DNA of 64,000 nt, from NCBI GenBank assembly GCA_963768025.1, contig CAVYGM010000009.1, positions 62,001 to 126,000 on the forward strand. Direction: 5' to 3'. Below, one piece after another: positions 28,515 to 37,241 of the stretch (position 1 is the first letter of the stretch; each line of letters opens with the position of its first letter). Source of the DNA: CAVYGM01 sp963768025. Lineage in GTDB: Bacteria; Bacteroidota; Bacteroidia; Cytophagales; Spirosomataceae. The notes under the pieces are model-generated. The model was not told the origin of the DNA. It ran no database searches and was given only the letters and a program-made list of their open reading frames with translations. Both the position numbers and the translations under genes were made by a program.

Positions 28515-29352
28515 GCTGTCCATCCTCCATCTACGGTGAGTACCGAGCCCGTCATGTAGCTGGACGCCCCCGAGGCCAGAAACGTAAACGGCCCGATGAG
28601 TTCGTTGCGGTCGCACATCCGGCCCAGCGGCGAAAGCCGGGAAAAATTAGTCAGAAATGCTTCGTCGTGATTATTAAAAACCGCGTGTGGCACGATGGCG
28701 TTGCAGCGGATACCCTCTTTGGCATAAAACGTAGCCACGTAACGCGTAAAGTTGGGGATAAACGACTTGGAGGCGATGTAGTCGATGGGTTTGAAATTCT
28801 TCACACCTTCGCCAAAGTCGTAGAGGCTCTGGTTGGGTGCCACGAGCGAGTAGGTAGAGGCTACGTTGATCACGTGCCCGCTACCCTGCGTGAGCATCTG
28901 ACGGCAGGCGTACTGCGTCATGAGTACCGTGCCGGTGAGATTCACATCCACCGACTGCCGGAGCAGTTCGGCGGGGTAGTGCTCAAACCGGCTGGGGTTG
29001 ATACTGGCGGTATGCTCTTTGTCAAACTTGGCATCAATGGCGGCGTTGTTGATCAGCACATCCAGTCGGCCGAACTTGCTGCACGGTAGCCTGGATTACC
29101 TCTTCACAGCTACTTTCGCTGAGTGATGTCGAGGGTTTGGAAGAGGAATTGATCTTCCGGAAAGTCAGCGGATAGTTCGGCCTGCAAAGTAGCCCGCAGG
29201 CTTTCGTTGCGGTCGGCCAGCACTACCCGTGCGCCTTGCTGCAAAAAGGCTTTGGCGATCGTTTGTCCGATGAGCCCGTAGGCTCCCGTAATCAGGATCA
29301 CCTGGTGGGCAATGGAAAGGGACGAATGAATCTGGGTTGTATGCTGTGTCAT
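28508..29352 (-). CDS. Short-chain dehydrogenase/reductase of the nonulosonate module (two frameshifts)
   Basis: The cofactor motif TGAYGLIGQTIAKAF, the INNAAID motif, the catalytic Ser in NVASTYS and the active-site pair in DYIASKSF mark a classical SDR of about 280 residues. The middle is disrupted: after LDITQR the frame changes near 29108 (SESSCEEVIQATVQQV), and again near 29070 (FGRLDVLINNAAID). Both indels appear artefactual. SDR enzymes accompany NeuB/NeuA genes in several nonulosonic-acid loci (PtmA-like proteins), but the substrate is not known. It ends within the start of the phosphatase gene. Confidence 0.8.
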
Positions 29353-29370
29353 GTATAGTACTAAAACCTC

Positions 29371-30336
29371 TCAGGTACATAGCCTGAGAATCGCTTCCGA
29401 TTCGTCGAGGGCGTTGGTAGAGGTATTGGTAAAATTAGTGGTATTTATCCGATGGAAAAAATCTTTGGTTTGCGCTTCAAAAAGCTGGTTGCGGTCGAAG
29501 CTGTTAGAAATATCCTTAGCCTCCCTATGCATAGGGCCTTCCAGTAGCCAGGTAGCTTTCAGGTAATCTACCTCCACCGACCCCTCCTCAAAAACAAAAC
29601 GGTACCAGCGGCGCGGCACGCGCTCGTGGAAATTGAGGTGGCAGTGGGCGGTAGCTCCATTGGTGTAGGCTATGGACACATCCGCCCCGGACTCCACATT
29701 AATCTCCAGACCCGAACTGTAATTTTTGAGCGTTTGCCCCTGCTTTACGGCACTGCTGTTCAGCCAGTTTACCAAGTCAATGTCGTGACTCAGGGTGAGG
29801 GCCACGCCGCCGCCCATTTCCTGCCGGGCCGCGTACGACTGCCGGTAGTCTTCCCAGGGGTGCCAGTCGGGCAGGTATTCGCCCCAGTAGGTTTGGGTAC
29901 TCAGCAGACGACCCAATTCCTGAGTTTCGACGATCTGTTTTATTTTTTGAAAAAAAGGATGGTAGCGCAGCATATAGGCTACCTGAATCAACACGGGCTG
30001 TTGAACGAGTGCCTGCCTGAGCTCATCGAGGCCATCCAGCGAGTGCGACAGGGGTTTTTCTACCAACACGGGTATACCCCGCTGCACGCACCAGAGGGTC
30101 TGGGACAGGTGCTGGGCGGTGGGTGTACAAATGAAGGCTGCCTGGGGCTGTACATCGTCCAGTTGGCTCAGGTCCGTGATACTATGTAGCCCGGAGGCCT
30201 CCAATGTCCGAAGGGGTAGGTTGCGCTGCCGGTACACCCACAGATTGGTGTAGCCCAGTTTTTGCAGTATACTCAGGTGCCTTTCACCAATAGAACCGGC
30301 ACCAAAAATCAGGATGGGGCTATCGTGGGAAATCAT
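29371..30336 (-). CDS. Gfo/Idh/MocA family oxidoreductase
   Basis: A 321-residue NAD(P)-dependent sugar dehydrogenase. The Rossmann motif ILIFGAGSIGERHLSIL, AFICTPTAQHL and the catalytic-domain signature VLVEKPLS (with the conserved Glu-Lys-Pro) are present. It lies between the neuA-like gene (3-base gap) and the SDR (18-base gap). The pairing of Gfo/Idh and SDR enzymes next to neuA/neuB suggests they prepare or modify the sugar precursor of a nonulosonic acid; the specific reaction is inferred only from context. Confidence 0.85.
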   Translation of the reverse strand: MISHDSPILIFGAGSIGERHLSILQKLGYTNLWVYRQRNLPLRTLEASGLHSITDLSQLDDVQPQAAFICTPTAQHLSQTLWCVQRGIPVLVEKPLSHSLDGLDELRQALVQQPVLIQVAYMLRYHPFFQKIKQIVETQELGRLLSTQTYWGEYLPDWHPWEDYRQSYAARQEMGGGVALTLSHDIDLVNWLNSSAVKQGQTLKNYSSGLEINVESGADVSIAYTNGATAHCHLNFHERVPRRWYRFVFEEGSVEVDYLKATWLLEGPMHREAKDISNSFDRNQLFEAQTKDFFHRINTTNFTNTSTNALDESEAILRLCT

Positions 30337-30339
30337 GGC

Positions 30340-31065
30340 TCAGAATTTAACGCAATTATTTTCCAAAATAAAGTCTTCGGCTCGTCGAAAACTTGCCAGA
30401 TCATCTATGTCAATGGCCTGTTTCTGATCAACAACATAGGGCAAGATGATCTTTCCCGACATACTTCCCTGCTCGGTAATTGCCCTCGGACGAATCACGT
30501 CCAGGGTACCTATCTGCCAATAGATAGTGGGTAGGTGTTGCCGGGGTTGGTTGTAGGGATCAGGAACCCCTTCCAGCGTTAGCAGGGGCTTCATGGGTTG
30601 GCCATCACTTTCTAGCCGCCACATTTTGTAGGGGGTATTGGGGGCGGGCGTCACAATGCGCAGGCTGTCAGCTTCTGGATTTGCGGCAAGTTTTTTGATA
30701 CAGGCCTCTATGTCGGCCACAAACCGGATAGGCGAGGTAGGGCGCAACTGTACCAACAGATCAGGCTCGTAGCCTTCGTGCTGTTGCAGCCAGGATAAGG
30801 CATGACGGAACACGTCAATGTCCAGACTATGATCCTGGGCGTACTCGGCCGGGCGCATGAAGGGTACCTCTGCCCCGTAGGAGCGGGCTGCCTCCGCGAT
30901 CTGCTCAGAATCCGTCGAGACAATCACCCGCGTAACACCCGGTGTATCCAGTGCAGCCTTGATGCTGTACGCAATGAGTGGATGCCCGGCCAGGGGTAGG
31001 ATGTTTTTGTCAGGTAGGCCCTTACTACCTCCCCGAGCGGGTATAATGGCGAGGACGTGGTTCAA
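30340..31065 (-). CDS. neuA: CMP-nonulosonate cytidylyltransferase (NeuA-like)
   Basis: A 241-residue cytidylyltransferase that activates a nonulosonic acid with CTP. The signature IIPARGGSKGLPDKNILPLAGHPLIAYSI, the VSTDSEQIAEAA motif and LLVQLRPTSPIR are diagnostic of the acylneuraminate group. The start codon is TTG, overlapping the neuB stop codon as TTGA; no ATG gives the proper N-terminus. It could act on Neu5Ac, Kdn or legionaminic acid, which sequence alone does not decide. Confidence 0.88.
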   Translation of the reverse strand: MNHVLAIIPARGGSKGLPDKNILPLAGHPLIAYSIKAALDTPGVTRVIVSTDSEQIAEAARSYGAEVPFMRPAEYAQDHSLDIDVFRHALSWLQQHEGYEPDLLVQLRPTSPIRFVADIEACIKKLAANPEADSLRIVTPAPNTPYKMWRLESDGQPMKPLLTLEGVPDPYNQPRQHLPTIYWQIGTLDVIRPRAITEQGSMSGKIILPYVVDQKQAIDIDDLASFRRAEDFILENNCVKF

Positions 31066-31948
31066 TGGACGCGGTATTTTAGCTTGTCGCGCTGCACGCG
31101 TTCGATGTCCAGAATTTCGGTGGGTTTGTAGGTGAGGGCCTCGTAGGTATGGTCCAGGTCACGCACCAGTTTTTGTAGGCCGGGTACTTCCAGCGAAGCA
31201 GCGTGGTCGGTGCCGCGCCAGGTGCGGTCTTTGGTGAAGTGACGCTCGATCCAGACGGCCCCCAGCGTATAGGCGGCTATATCCACGGAAATGCCCAGGT
31301 GATGGCCCGAGAATCCAATTTCCTTAATGCGATCCGCGTAGAGACGTTGTATCCGCACAATTTCCATCAAACAAATATCCTTGAAGGGTACCGGATAGCC
31401 AGAGGTGCAGTTGTAGACCACCAGCCGATCTCGGGCCTGATCTGTTTCTTCAAAGAACGCGACAATTTGCTCGATCTCGTCCAGCGTAGTCATGCCGGTA
31501 GAAATATGAATGTCGCCCTGGTAAGTATCGCGCAGCGAGCCGCAGCATATCGAAATGGCTGTTGCAAGCCGAGGGTACTTTGATGAAGTCGGGGGCTAGT
31601 TCGATGATCTCCTTGGCCGAGGTGACGTCCCATACCGAGGTAGCGTATCCTATCCCGATGGACTCGGCGTACTTTTTTAGCTCCGCGTGTTGCTCCTGGC
31701 TGAATTCCAAGATACTCGCGGTGGGCACCATAGGTGGTTCCGTAGGCATTATAGGGTACGGGATGGGGAGCATCGTACTGGTCGGGCGTGAGGAGCTCGC
31801 GGTTGTGCCGCTTTTGGAACTTGGCGTAGTCGGCCTTACAGTCCTTGGATAGTTGAATCAGATCTTTTGCAATCTCAAAATCACCCATGTGGTTGCAGCC
31901 GATCTCCGAAATGACCCGGGGTTTGGTATACTTTATGGCTTGGATCAT
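31062..31948 (-). CDS. NeuB-type nonulosonate synthase without SAF domain (two frameshifts)
   Basis: Condenses phosphoenolpyruvate with a mannose-type sugar to make a nine-carbon 2-keto acid. The family motifs ISEIGCNHMGDFEIAKDLI, YAKFQKR, IKVPSACN, HISTGMTTLDEI and VVYNCTSGYPVP appear in order. The frame breaks near 31708 (an extra T; YLEFSQEQHAEL is expected) and near 31545. Corrected, it is about 294 residues and ends soon after HFTKDRTWRGTDHAASLEV, so the C-terminal antifreeze-like (SAF) domain of typical 340-residue NeuB proteins is absent. With the HAD phosphatase next to it, a 9-phosphate route such as Kdn is plausible. Confidence 0.85.
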
Positions 31949-31958
31949 ACAAACGAGT

Positions 31959-34406
31959 CTAACTTTTTTTGAAACTAAACAATTTTGCCAGCCTTTTTTT
32001 CCAGCGGGGTATAGGCTTGGATAAATATCCACTATCCTGATAGGCGTAGCCGTACTGGTAATGACTGTACCCACTGCCGTAGTAAGAGCCCGAGTTGAGG
32101 CTACTGTGCAGGTTGTCGGGATAAAAGTCATTGACAATTACTTTCACTTCTTTCAAATTATATTCCTCGGCTAACTGACCAGCCAGTCGGTAGGAATCCG
32201 TATTAGAAAACAGCCACCGGATGATGAACAGCACATGGTCACTTTTATTCAGCAGCGGAATGTTGTCAGCTACCAACCCAACGGGGGCTGTGTCGAGCAG
32301 CACGTAGTCGTAGGTGTTTTTGCAGTAGTCGAGCAATTCATCCATCAGTGGCTTTTGCAATAACTCGCCCGGATTGAACGGCGGTGGTCCGGCTGGGATG
32401 TAATCCAGATTTTTGACCGCCGATTGATTGACCACTTGGGCTATGTCTGCATCGTCGGCTTGCAGATAGGTACTTAATCCTTTAGAGTTTCGACCGGATT
32501 CAAAATACAGATGGACGCGGGATTTTCTCAAATCAGCCCCAATAATGACCACCTTTTTGCCAATTTTAGTAAGGGAAAGGGCTAGGTTTACCGTCACAAA
32601 CGACTTGCCTTCGCCGGCTCGTTCGGAAGTGATAAGGACTAGCTTGCCTTGCTTGGCCGGACTGTTCTCGACCAGAGACTTTGCAAAACTCAGACGCGTC
32701 CGCAAGGCGCTCATGGATTCGGTGAAGACCGTCCGGTCGTTCAGAAAAAGCGAAAGATCCTGGCTGGATGCGGTGACTTTTTCAGAAAAATGATGCACGA
32801 TGCCCAGCAAACCGACATTCTCGTGCTGATCCACTTTGCTGATGTCAGAGAAAGTGTTGTTGAAGTTACGAGCCAGCATCACTAGCCCCAGGCCAATCGC
32901 CAGTCCTCCCAACAGGAAGAGCAGAACAACGCGTGGGGGATTGGGCGAAATTTTGTCCGTATACAGTTGCGTGATGACCCGGAAAGAAGGCAGCATCCCT
33001 GCTCGTACTATCGAAGACTCTATCTCCTTGTTCATTAGAAGAGAATAGATGTTCTGATTGACTTCGAAATTGCTCTGCAGGTAGATATAGTTTTTTTCCA
33101 GGGCCGGAATCTGGCTGAACCGGCCTTTCAGGGTGGCAATATTATCGTTGAGGATGCGGAGCGTACGGGTATTCTTCTGATTCTGGAGCTCGATGTTATC
33201 CAGAATCTGACTACGGAACTTGGATAGTTCTTCGTCCAGGTTCCTGACCGTAGCGGAGTTGGGGCTGTATTTCAATAGGAGCCCTTTTCGCTGGGTAATC
33301 AGGGTGTTAAACCGTTCCAGTAGCCCCAGCAGCACGGCATCAGTAGTGCCATCGAGTCCGATCGATAGATAGTCCACGGTCTCGAAAGTTTTGCCCATGT
33401 TGTTTTCCAGCATGGAAATGTAGGCTTTCTGGATTTCCAGCTCGTTTTTCCGCTGTTCCAGTTCGCGTACCTTGGTGGTGATTTCGATGGCGGAGGAGCT
33501 GATGTCGAGCAACTGGTTCTTCTGCTTAAATTGTTCCAGTTCGCGGGCAGCCTCCTTCAGCGAAGCCGAATAGATCTCCACCTGATCCTCGATAAAGTGG
33601 ATAGTCAGATCGGAAGATTGCTGCTTTTGACTCAGGTCGTACTCGCGGTAAGCTTCGATGAGGTTGCGCAGAAAGTCCTTGGTATAGTCGTAGTTATGGT
33701 GGGTGAAGGTTAGGTTCATGACGGGCATTTCGTCTTCGGTTTCCTCCATATCGATTCGTCCCACGTAGCTATTGACCAACATAATGGGGTCATTTAACTC
33801 AAACTCATACTGATAGCCGGGAGCGGTATTAATTCTTTTTACCCGAAACTGCAAGCCGGGAATCTGAATCACCTTGGCCCGGTTCAGTCGAACGGGGGTT
33901 GTTTCGGAAGCCTCGGTGCGGTAGCTTAGGCCCAGTTCTTCGTTCAACACAAAAGTGCCAAATTGGTACTGGGCGGCATCATAGCTCAGGATTTCCAGAT
34001 CCAGCGTTCGGAAGGGGTATACATCCACGCGCCTCAGATCTTTGATCCGATAGAAGGAAAAGGGGTTGCCCATCTTGACGAGGGTATTCTGGACTACCTC
34101 GGGGGAGCGGACGGTATATTTCTCGGTCAGGTACTCACTACTGCTGGTACTAAATACGAAGGTAGGTTGACGCCCTCCGAGCTCGTCCAGCTCCGACTGC
34201 TTGGCGAGGTACTTCAGCGTCACAGTTCCGATGTACTGAGGAGTCACCAGTTTGAGGTACAGAAAACAGAGGGAGCCTGCCACGGCCAGCGCTATCGCAA
34301 TCCACCACCAGCGGCTGGCAAATACCTTGAGCAGTTTCTGGACGTCAACAGAATCGGACTTGCCCAATAATTGCTCTAGCAGGGCACCGTCAGTGTTTTT
34401 CTTCAT
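31959..34406 (-). CDS. wzc: Wzc-type polysaccharide co-polymerase and tyrosine autokinase
   Basis: An 815-residue inner-membrane protein. An N-terminal Wzz domain is flanked by membrane segments at about 33-53 and 495-515, with a long periplasmic coiled-coil region between. The cytosolic BY-kinase follows: Walker A SERAGEGKS (Lys at about 601), Walker A-prime VIIGADLRKS and Walker B YVLLDTAP. The tail has eight Tyr within about 20 residues (about 775-794), the autophosphorylation cluster. It controls chain length and export together with Wza and the CpsB-type phosphatase encoded just upstream. Confidence 0.93.
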   Translation of the reverse strand: MKKNTDGALLEQLLGKSDSVDVQKLLKVFASRWWWIAIALAVAGSLCFLYLKLVTPQYIGTVTLKYLAKQSELDELGGRQPTFVFSTSSSEYLTEKYTVRSPEVVQNTLVKMGNPFSFYRIKDLRRVDVYPFRTLDLEILSYDAAQYQFGTFVLNEELGLSYRTEASETTPVRLNRAKVIQIPGLQFRVKRINTAPGYQYEFELNDPIMLVNSYVGRIDMEETEDEMPVMNLTFTHHNYDYTKDFLRNLIEAYREYDLSQKQQSSDLTIHFIEDQVEIYSASLKEAARELEQFKQKNQLLDISSSAIEITTKVRELEQRKNELEIQKAYISMLENNMGKTFETVDYLSIGLDGTTDAVLLGLLERFNTLITQRKGLLLKYSPNSATVRNLDEELSKFRSQILDNIELQNQKNTRTLRILNDNIATLKGRFSQIPALEKNYIYLQSNFEVNQNIYSLLMNKEIESSIVRAGMLPSFRVITQLYTDKISPNPPRVVLLFLLGGLAIGLGLVMLARNFNNTFSDISKVDQHENVGLLGIVHHFSEKVTASSQDLSLFLNDRTVFTESMSALRTRLSFAKSLVENSPAKQGKLVLITSERAGEGKSFVTVNLALSLTKIGKKVVIIGADLRKSRVHLYFESGRNSKGLSTYLQADDADIAQVVNQSAVKNLDYIPAGPPPFNPGELLQKPLMDELLDYCKNTYDYVLLDTAPVGLVADNIPLLNKSDHVLFIIRWLFSNTDSYRLAGQLAEEYNLKEVKVIVNDFYPDNLHSSLNSGSYYGSGYSHYQYGYAYQDSGYLSKPIPRWKKRLAKLFSFKKS

Positions 34407-35151
34407 GGGTGTGAACCAGATGATTTAGTAAAGGCATGTCACAAAGCATCTCGAATTCGGGAGTTTGTACCGCCTTTTGTAAGTAGGAGTACTGATTGGC
34501 GCGGTGCAGGTCGGTTCCTACGGCCCCAATCCATCCCTGTTGAATCAATCGTTCGGCTATGTTCTTTTCGGTGGCTCCGTATTGTCCCCCCAGGGAAAGT
34601 AAATTTACCTGAAAAATCACCTCCATTTCGCGCAACTCCGCGTAGCGTTCTGGTTTCTGATGCCAGGGACGGTAGCGCTCGGGATGGGCCAGTACGGGTT
34701 GCCATCCTGTATCGATCATGGCCCGGATCACTTCCATAAAGTAGGGCTGCTCGGCCCGCATAGAGGTTTCTACCAGCACGTACCGGTCAAAAAGCGGCAG
34801 CAACTGATCCTGTTCAATCAACATCATCAGGTAATCGTCCGCAAAATGCTCAGCCGCGTAGGTAAGCGTTAGGTCAGGCCAGCGATCCTGAGCAATTTCC
34901 TGAACCAGTTCCCAAGCCTCTCGAATGGTATCTTTGGTATTGGGGAAGAAATCCGAACGAATATGGGGGGTGGCGATGATTCGCCGCAGCCCGGCCCGGT
35001 AATGGGCATCCAGAATATCCAGGGTTTCGGAGAGCGACGGCGAGCCGTCGTCAATACCCGGTAGCAGATGCACGTGCAAATCGCAGCCTATTCTTGCCAG
35101 ATACCCGGAACCAGCGCCGGATGCTTGTAATATATCGGTCAAATGAGGCAT
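34390..35151 (-). CDS. CpsB/YwqE-type protein tyrosine phosphatase (PHP domain)
   Basis: A 253-residue metal-dependent phosphatase of the PHP fold. DLHVHLLPGIDDGS carries the first metal ligands, TPHIRSDFF the next, and PVLAHPERY and GTDLHR complete the site. Such enzymes dephosphorylate the tyrosine tail of the BY-kinase, setting the phosphorylation cycle needed for export. The gene overlaps wzc by 17 bases and shares one base with the wza stop codon (TAATG), so the three are made together. Confidence 0.9.
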   Translation of the reverse strand: MPHLTDILQASGAGSGYLARIGCDLHVHLLPGIDDGSPSLSETLDILDAHYRAGLRRIIATPHIRSDFFPNTKDTIREAWELVQEIAQDRWPDLTLTYAAEHFADDYLMMLIEQDQLLPLFDRYVLVETSMRAEQPYFMEVIRAMIDTGWQPVLAHPERYRPWHQKPERYAELREMEVIFQVNLLSLGGQYGATEKNIAERLIQQGWIGAVGTDLHRANQYSYLQKAVQTPEFEMLCDMPLLNHLVHTHEEKH

Positions 35152-35900
35152 TAGCGAAAAAAATTGATAATGATCAGAGTGAGGTTGAGCGCTATGATAA
35201 CGGGCTGCACCAGCACCAGGGCGCGTTGGTACCGGTAGTTACGGATAAAGCCCCGGGAAGGGGGCACGTACACAATATCGTTATCGTATATATTTTGGTT
35301 CATAATCAGCGGATTGCCTAAGTCCTGAAAATCGTACTCGATCACCTGCTGCTGGGTACCCTCGCCCCGAACGATTTGAATGGTGGAACCAGCCTGATCG
35401 TATTGTATGCCTCCGGATTTGGCAATGACCTCGCCCAGAGAGAGATATTCCTGTTCCAGAGCAATGATTCCCTGCGCATTGACAGCCCCTAGTACTTTTA
35501 CACGCAAATTGGTTATCTCTACCTCGAAAAGAGGATTCAGGACCACGTCTTTATATAGAAACGACAGGGTGTCGGCTAAGGCCTGACGGGTGAGGCCCTC
35601 TACCGGAAAACGGCCAATTTCGGGGAGGATGATGCTACCGTCGGAATTAACGAACACGCTAAAACCCTCACTACTTCCGCCCGTGGTGGTGGTCGGATCG
35701 GGGAATAAATCCGAAACCCAGTTTAGATTCCTGATCAGGAGTTTGTCCCTGGTTTTGATCCGATACGCCCCTTTGTTCACAATGGAAGTTGCCGGATCCA
35801 GGTTTTGCGTCGCAATGACCGGCATGGGCCGCTGAGTTTGGCATCCACTTTCCAGAAACGCCAGTACCAGGACGAGAAAAACAAGATAGGGTAATTTCAT
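35151..35900 (-). CDS. wza: Wza-type polysaccharide export lipoprotein
   Basis: A 249-residue outer-membrane export lipoprotein. The signal peptide ends in the lipobox LESGC (Cys20). A Poly_export domain (YRIKTRDKLLIRNL, VNSDGSIILPEIGRFPVEGLT) is followed by one SLBB-type domain (VLGAVNAQGIIALEQEYLSLGEVIAKSGG). It ends in a hydrophobic C-terminal helix (ALVLVQPVIIALNLTLIIINFF), which fits the outer-membrane helix seen in Wza-like proteins. It forms the channel through which the polymer leaves the periplasm. Confidence 0.9.
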   Translation of the reverse strand: MKLPYLVFLVLVLAFLESGCQTQRPMPVIATQNLDPATSIVNKGAYRIKTRDKLLIRNLNWVSDLFPDPTTTTGGSSEGFSVFVNSDGSIILPEIGRFPVEGLTRQALADTLSFLYKDVVLNPLFEVEITNLRVKVLGAVNAQGIIALEQEYLSLGEVIAKSGGIQYDQAGSTIQIVRGEGTQQQVIEYDFQDLGNPLIMNQNIYDNDIVYVPPSRGFIRNYRYQRALVLVQPVIIALNLTLIIINFFR

Positions 35901-35912
35901 TCAAAAACGGGT

Positions 35913-37019
35913 TTATCCATCAAAGTGAACGCGTACCTTCTTTAACGCAGAACCAATCACCTGATGCATGTCGTAGTAGCGATATTCGGCCAGCCTGCCA
36001 CCGAATATAACATTTTTTTCCTGCTCGGCTAAGGCTTTATATTGCCTAAAAAGGCTATCATTCTTGGTGTCGTTAATGGGATAATAGGGCTCAGCGCCTT
36101 CCGACCATTCCTGTGGGTACTCGCGGGTGGTGACGGTTTTGGGCTGAGTGCCAAATTCAAAATGCTTGTGCTCAATAATACGGGTAAAGGGGGTTTCGGT
36201 GTCGGTATAATTGACCACCGCGTTTCCCTGAAAATTATCCGTATCGAGCACCTCGTGCTCAAACCGGAGACTGCGGTATTCCAACGCCCCGAACCGAAAG
36301 TCGAAGTACTCGTCTATCTTGCCGGTATAGACTAATGTGTCCGCCAGGACGGCCAATTCTCCGCGCTTTTCCACAAAGTCCACGTTGAGCTGTACTTCAA
36401 CACCTTCCAGCAACCCTTCGGTGAGCTTGTTGTATCCGCCGATGGGAATGCCCTGGTAGCGATCATTGAAATAGTTGTTGTCGAAGGTGAAGCGCACCGG
36501 CAGCCGCTTGATGATAAACGCTGGCAACTCGGTGGCCTTCCGTCCCCACTGCTTTTCGGTGTAGGCTTTGATGAGTTTCTGATACATATCCGTGCCAACC
36601 AGCGATATGGCCTGCTCTTCCAGATTTTGGGGATCGGTGATCCCGGCTTCCTTCACCTGCTCCGCAATTTTTGCCTTCGCCTCGGCGGGGGTAGTAACCC
36701 CCCACAGCTGATAGAAGGTGTTCATATTAAAAGGAAGGTTGTAGAGTTCCCCCTTGTAATTAGCAACCGGCGAATTGGTGTAGCGATTAAACTCCACGAA
36801 GGAATTCACATAGTCCCAAATCTCCTTGTCGTTGGTGTGGAAAATGTGCGCCCCGTAGGTGTGCACGTTAATCCCCTCCACCTGTTCGCAATAAGTGTTT
36901 CCTCCGGTGTGGTTGCGGCGGTCTACCACCAGGCATTTCTTTCCGCGTTTGGTAGCTTCATGGGCAAACACGCTCCCCCAAAGGCCAGCACCCACTACTA
37001 CATAATCGTAATCCTTCAT
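35913..37019 (-). CDS. glf: UDP-galactopyranose mutase
   Basis: Flavoenzyme converting UDP-galactopyranose to UDP-galactofuranose. The FAD motif YVVVGAGLWGSVFAHEA is at the N-terminus. The substrate-site signatures GAHIFHTN, YTEKQWGRKATELP, VNYTDTETPFTRIIEHKHF and ENVIFGGRLAEYRYYDM follow in order. The start at 37019 (MKDYDYVVV) gives the usual N-terminus; an ATG at 37046 would add nine residues. It is the first gene of the minus-strand locus, indicating galactofuranose in the polymer. Confidence 0.93.
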   Translation of the reverse strand: MKDYDYVVVGAGLWGSVFAHEATKRGKKCLVVDRRNHTGGNTYCEQVEGINVHTYGAHIFHTNDKEIWDYVNSFVEFNRYTNSPVANYKGELYNLPFNMNTFYQLWGVTTPAEAKAKIAEQVKEAGITDPQNLEEQAISLVGTDMYQKLIKAYTEKQWGRKATELPAFIIKRLPVRFTFDNNYFNDRYQGIPIGGYNKLTEGLLEGVEVQLNVDFVEKRGELAVLADTLVYTGKIDEYFDFRFGALEYRSLRFEHEVLDTDNFQGNAVVNYTDTETPFTRIIEHKHFEFGTQPKTVTTREYPQEWSEGAEPYYPINDTKNDSLFRQYKALAEQEKNVIFGGRLAEYRYYDMHQVIGSALKKVRVHFDG

Positions 37020-37183
37020 ATTCTGCACAGAATCTCCTTCCATCATGGGCCTGAGTTCAAATCAAATTGCGGTAAGCCCGAAATTGGGCTAGCAGGCAAT
37101 CGGTTTGTTCCAAATGAACTGCTTAAGAGAGATGTAAATTGTGGTTTGACTATTTTATAAAGTCACAAAGCTAGTGAAACGGA

Positions 37184-37213
37184 ATGAAAAAAGGCTCCCT
37201 ATGGGGAGCCTTT
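37184..37213 (-). terminator. Terminator of the ompA-like gene
   Basis: AAAGGCTCCC (37190-37199) pairs with GGGAGCCTTT (37204-37213) around a TATG loop. On the minus strand the stem is followed by a T6 run. It lies about 28 bases after the ompA-like stop codon and separates that gene from the glf promoter region. Confidence 0.78.
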
Positions 37214-37241
37214 CTATAAGGTTATGGGTGATTTGAATTAC

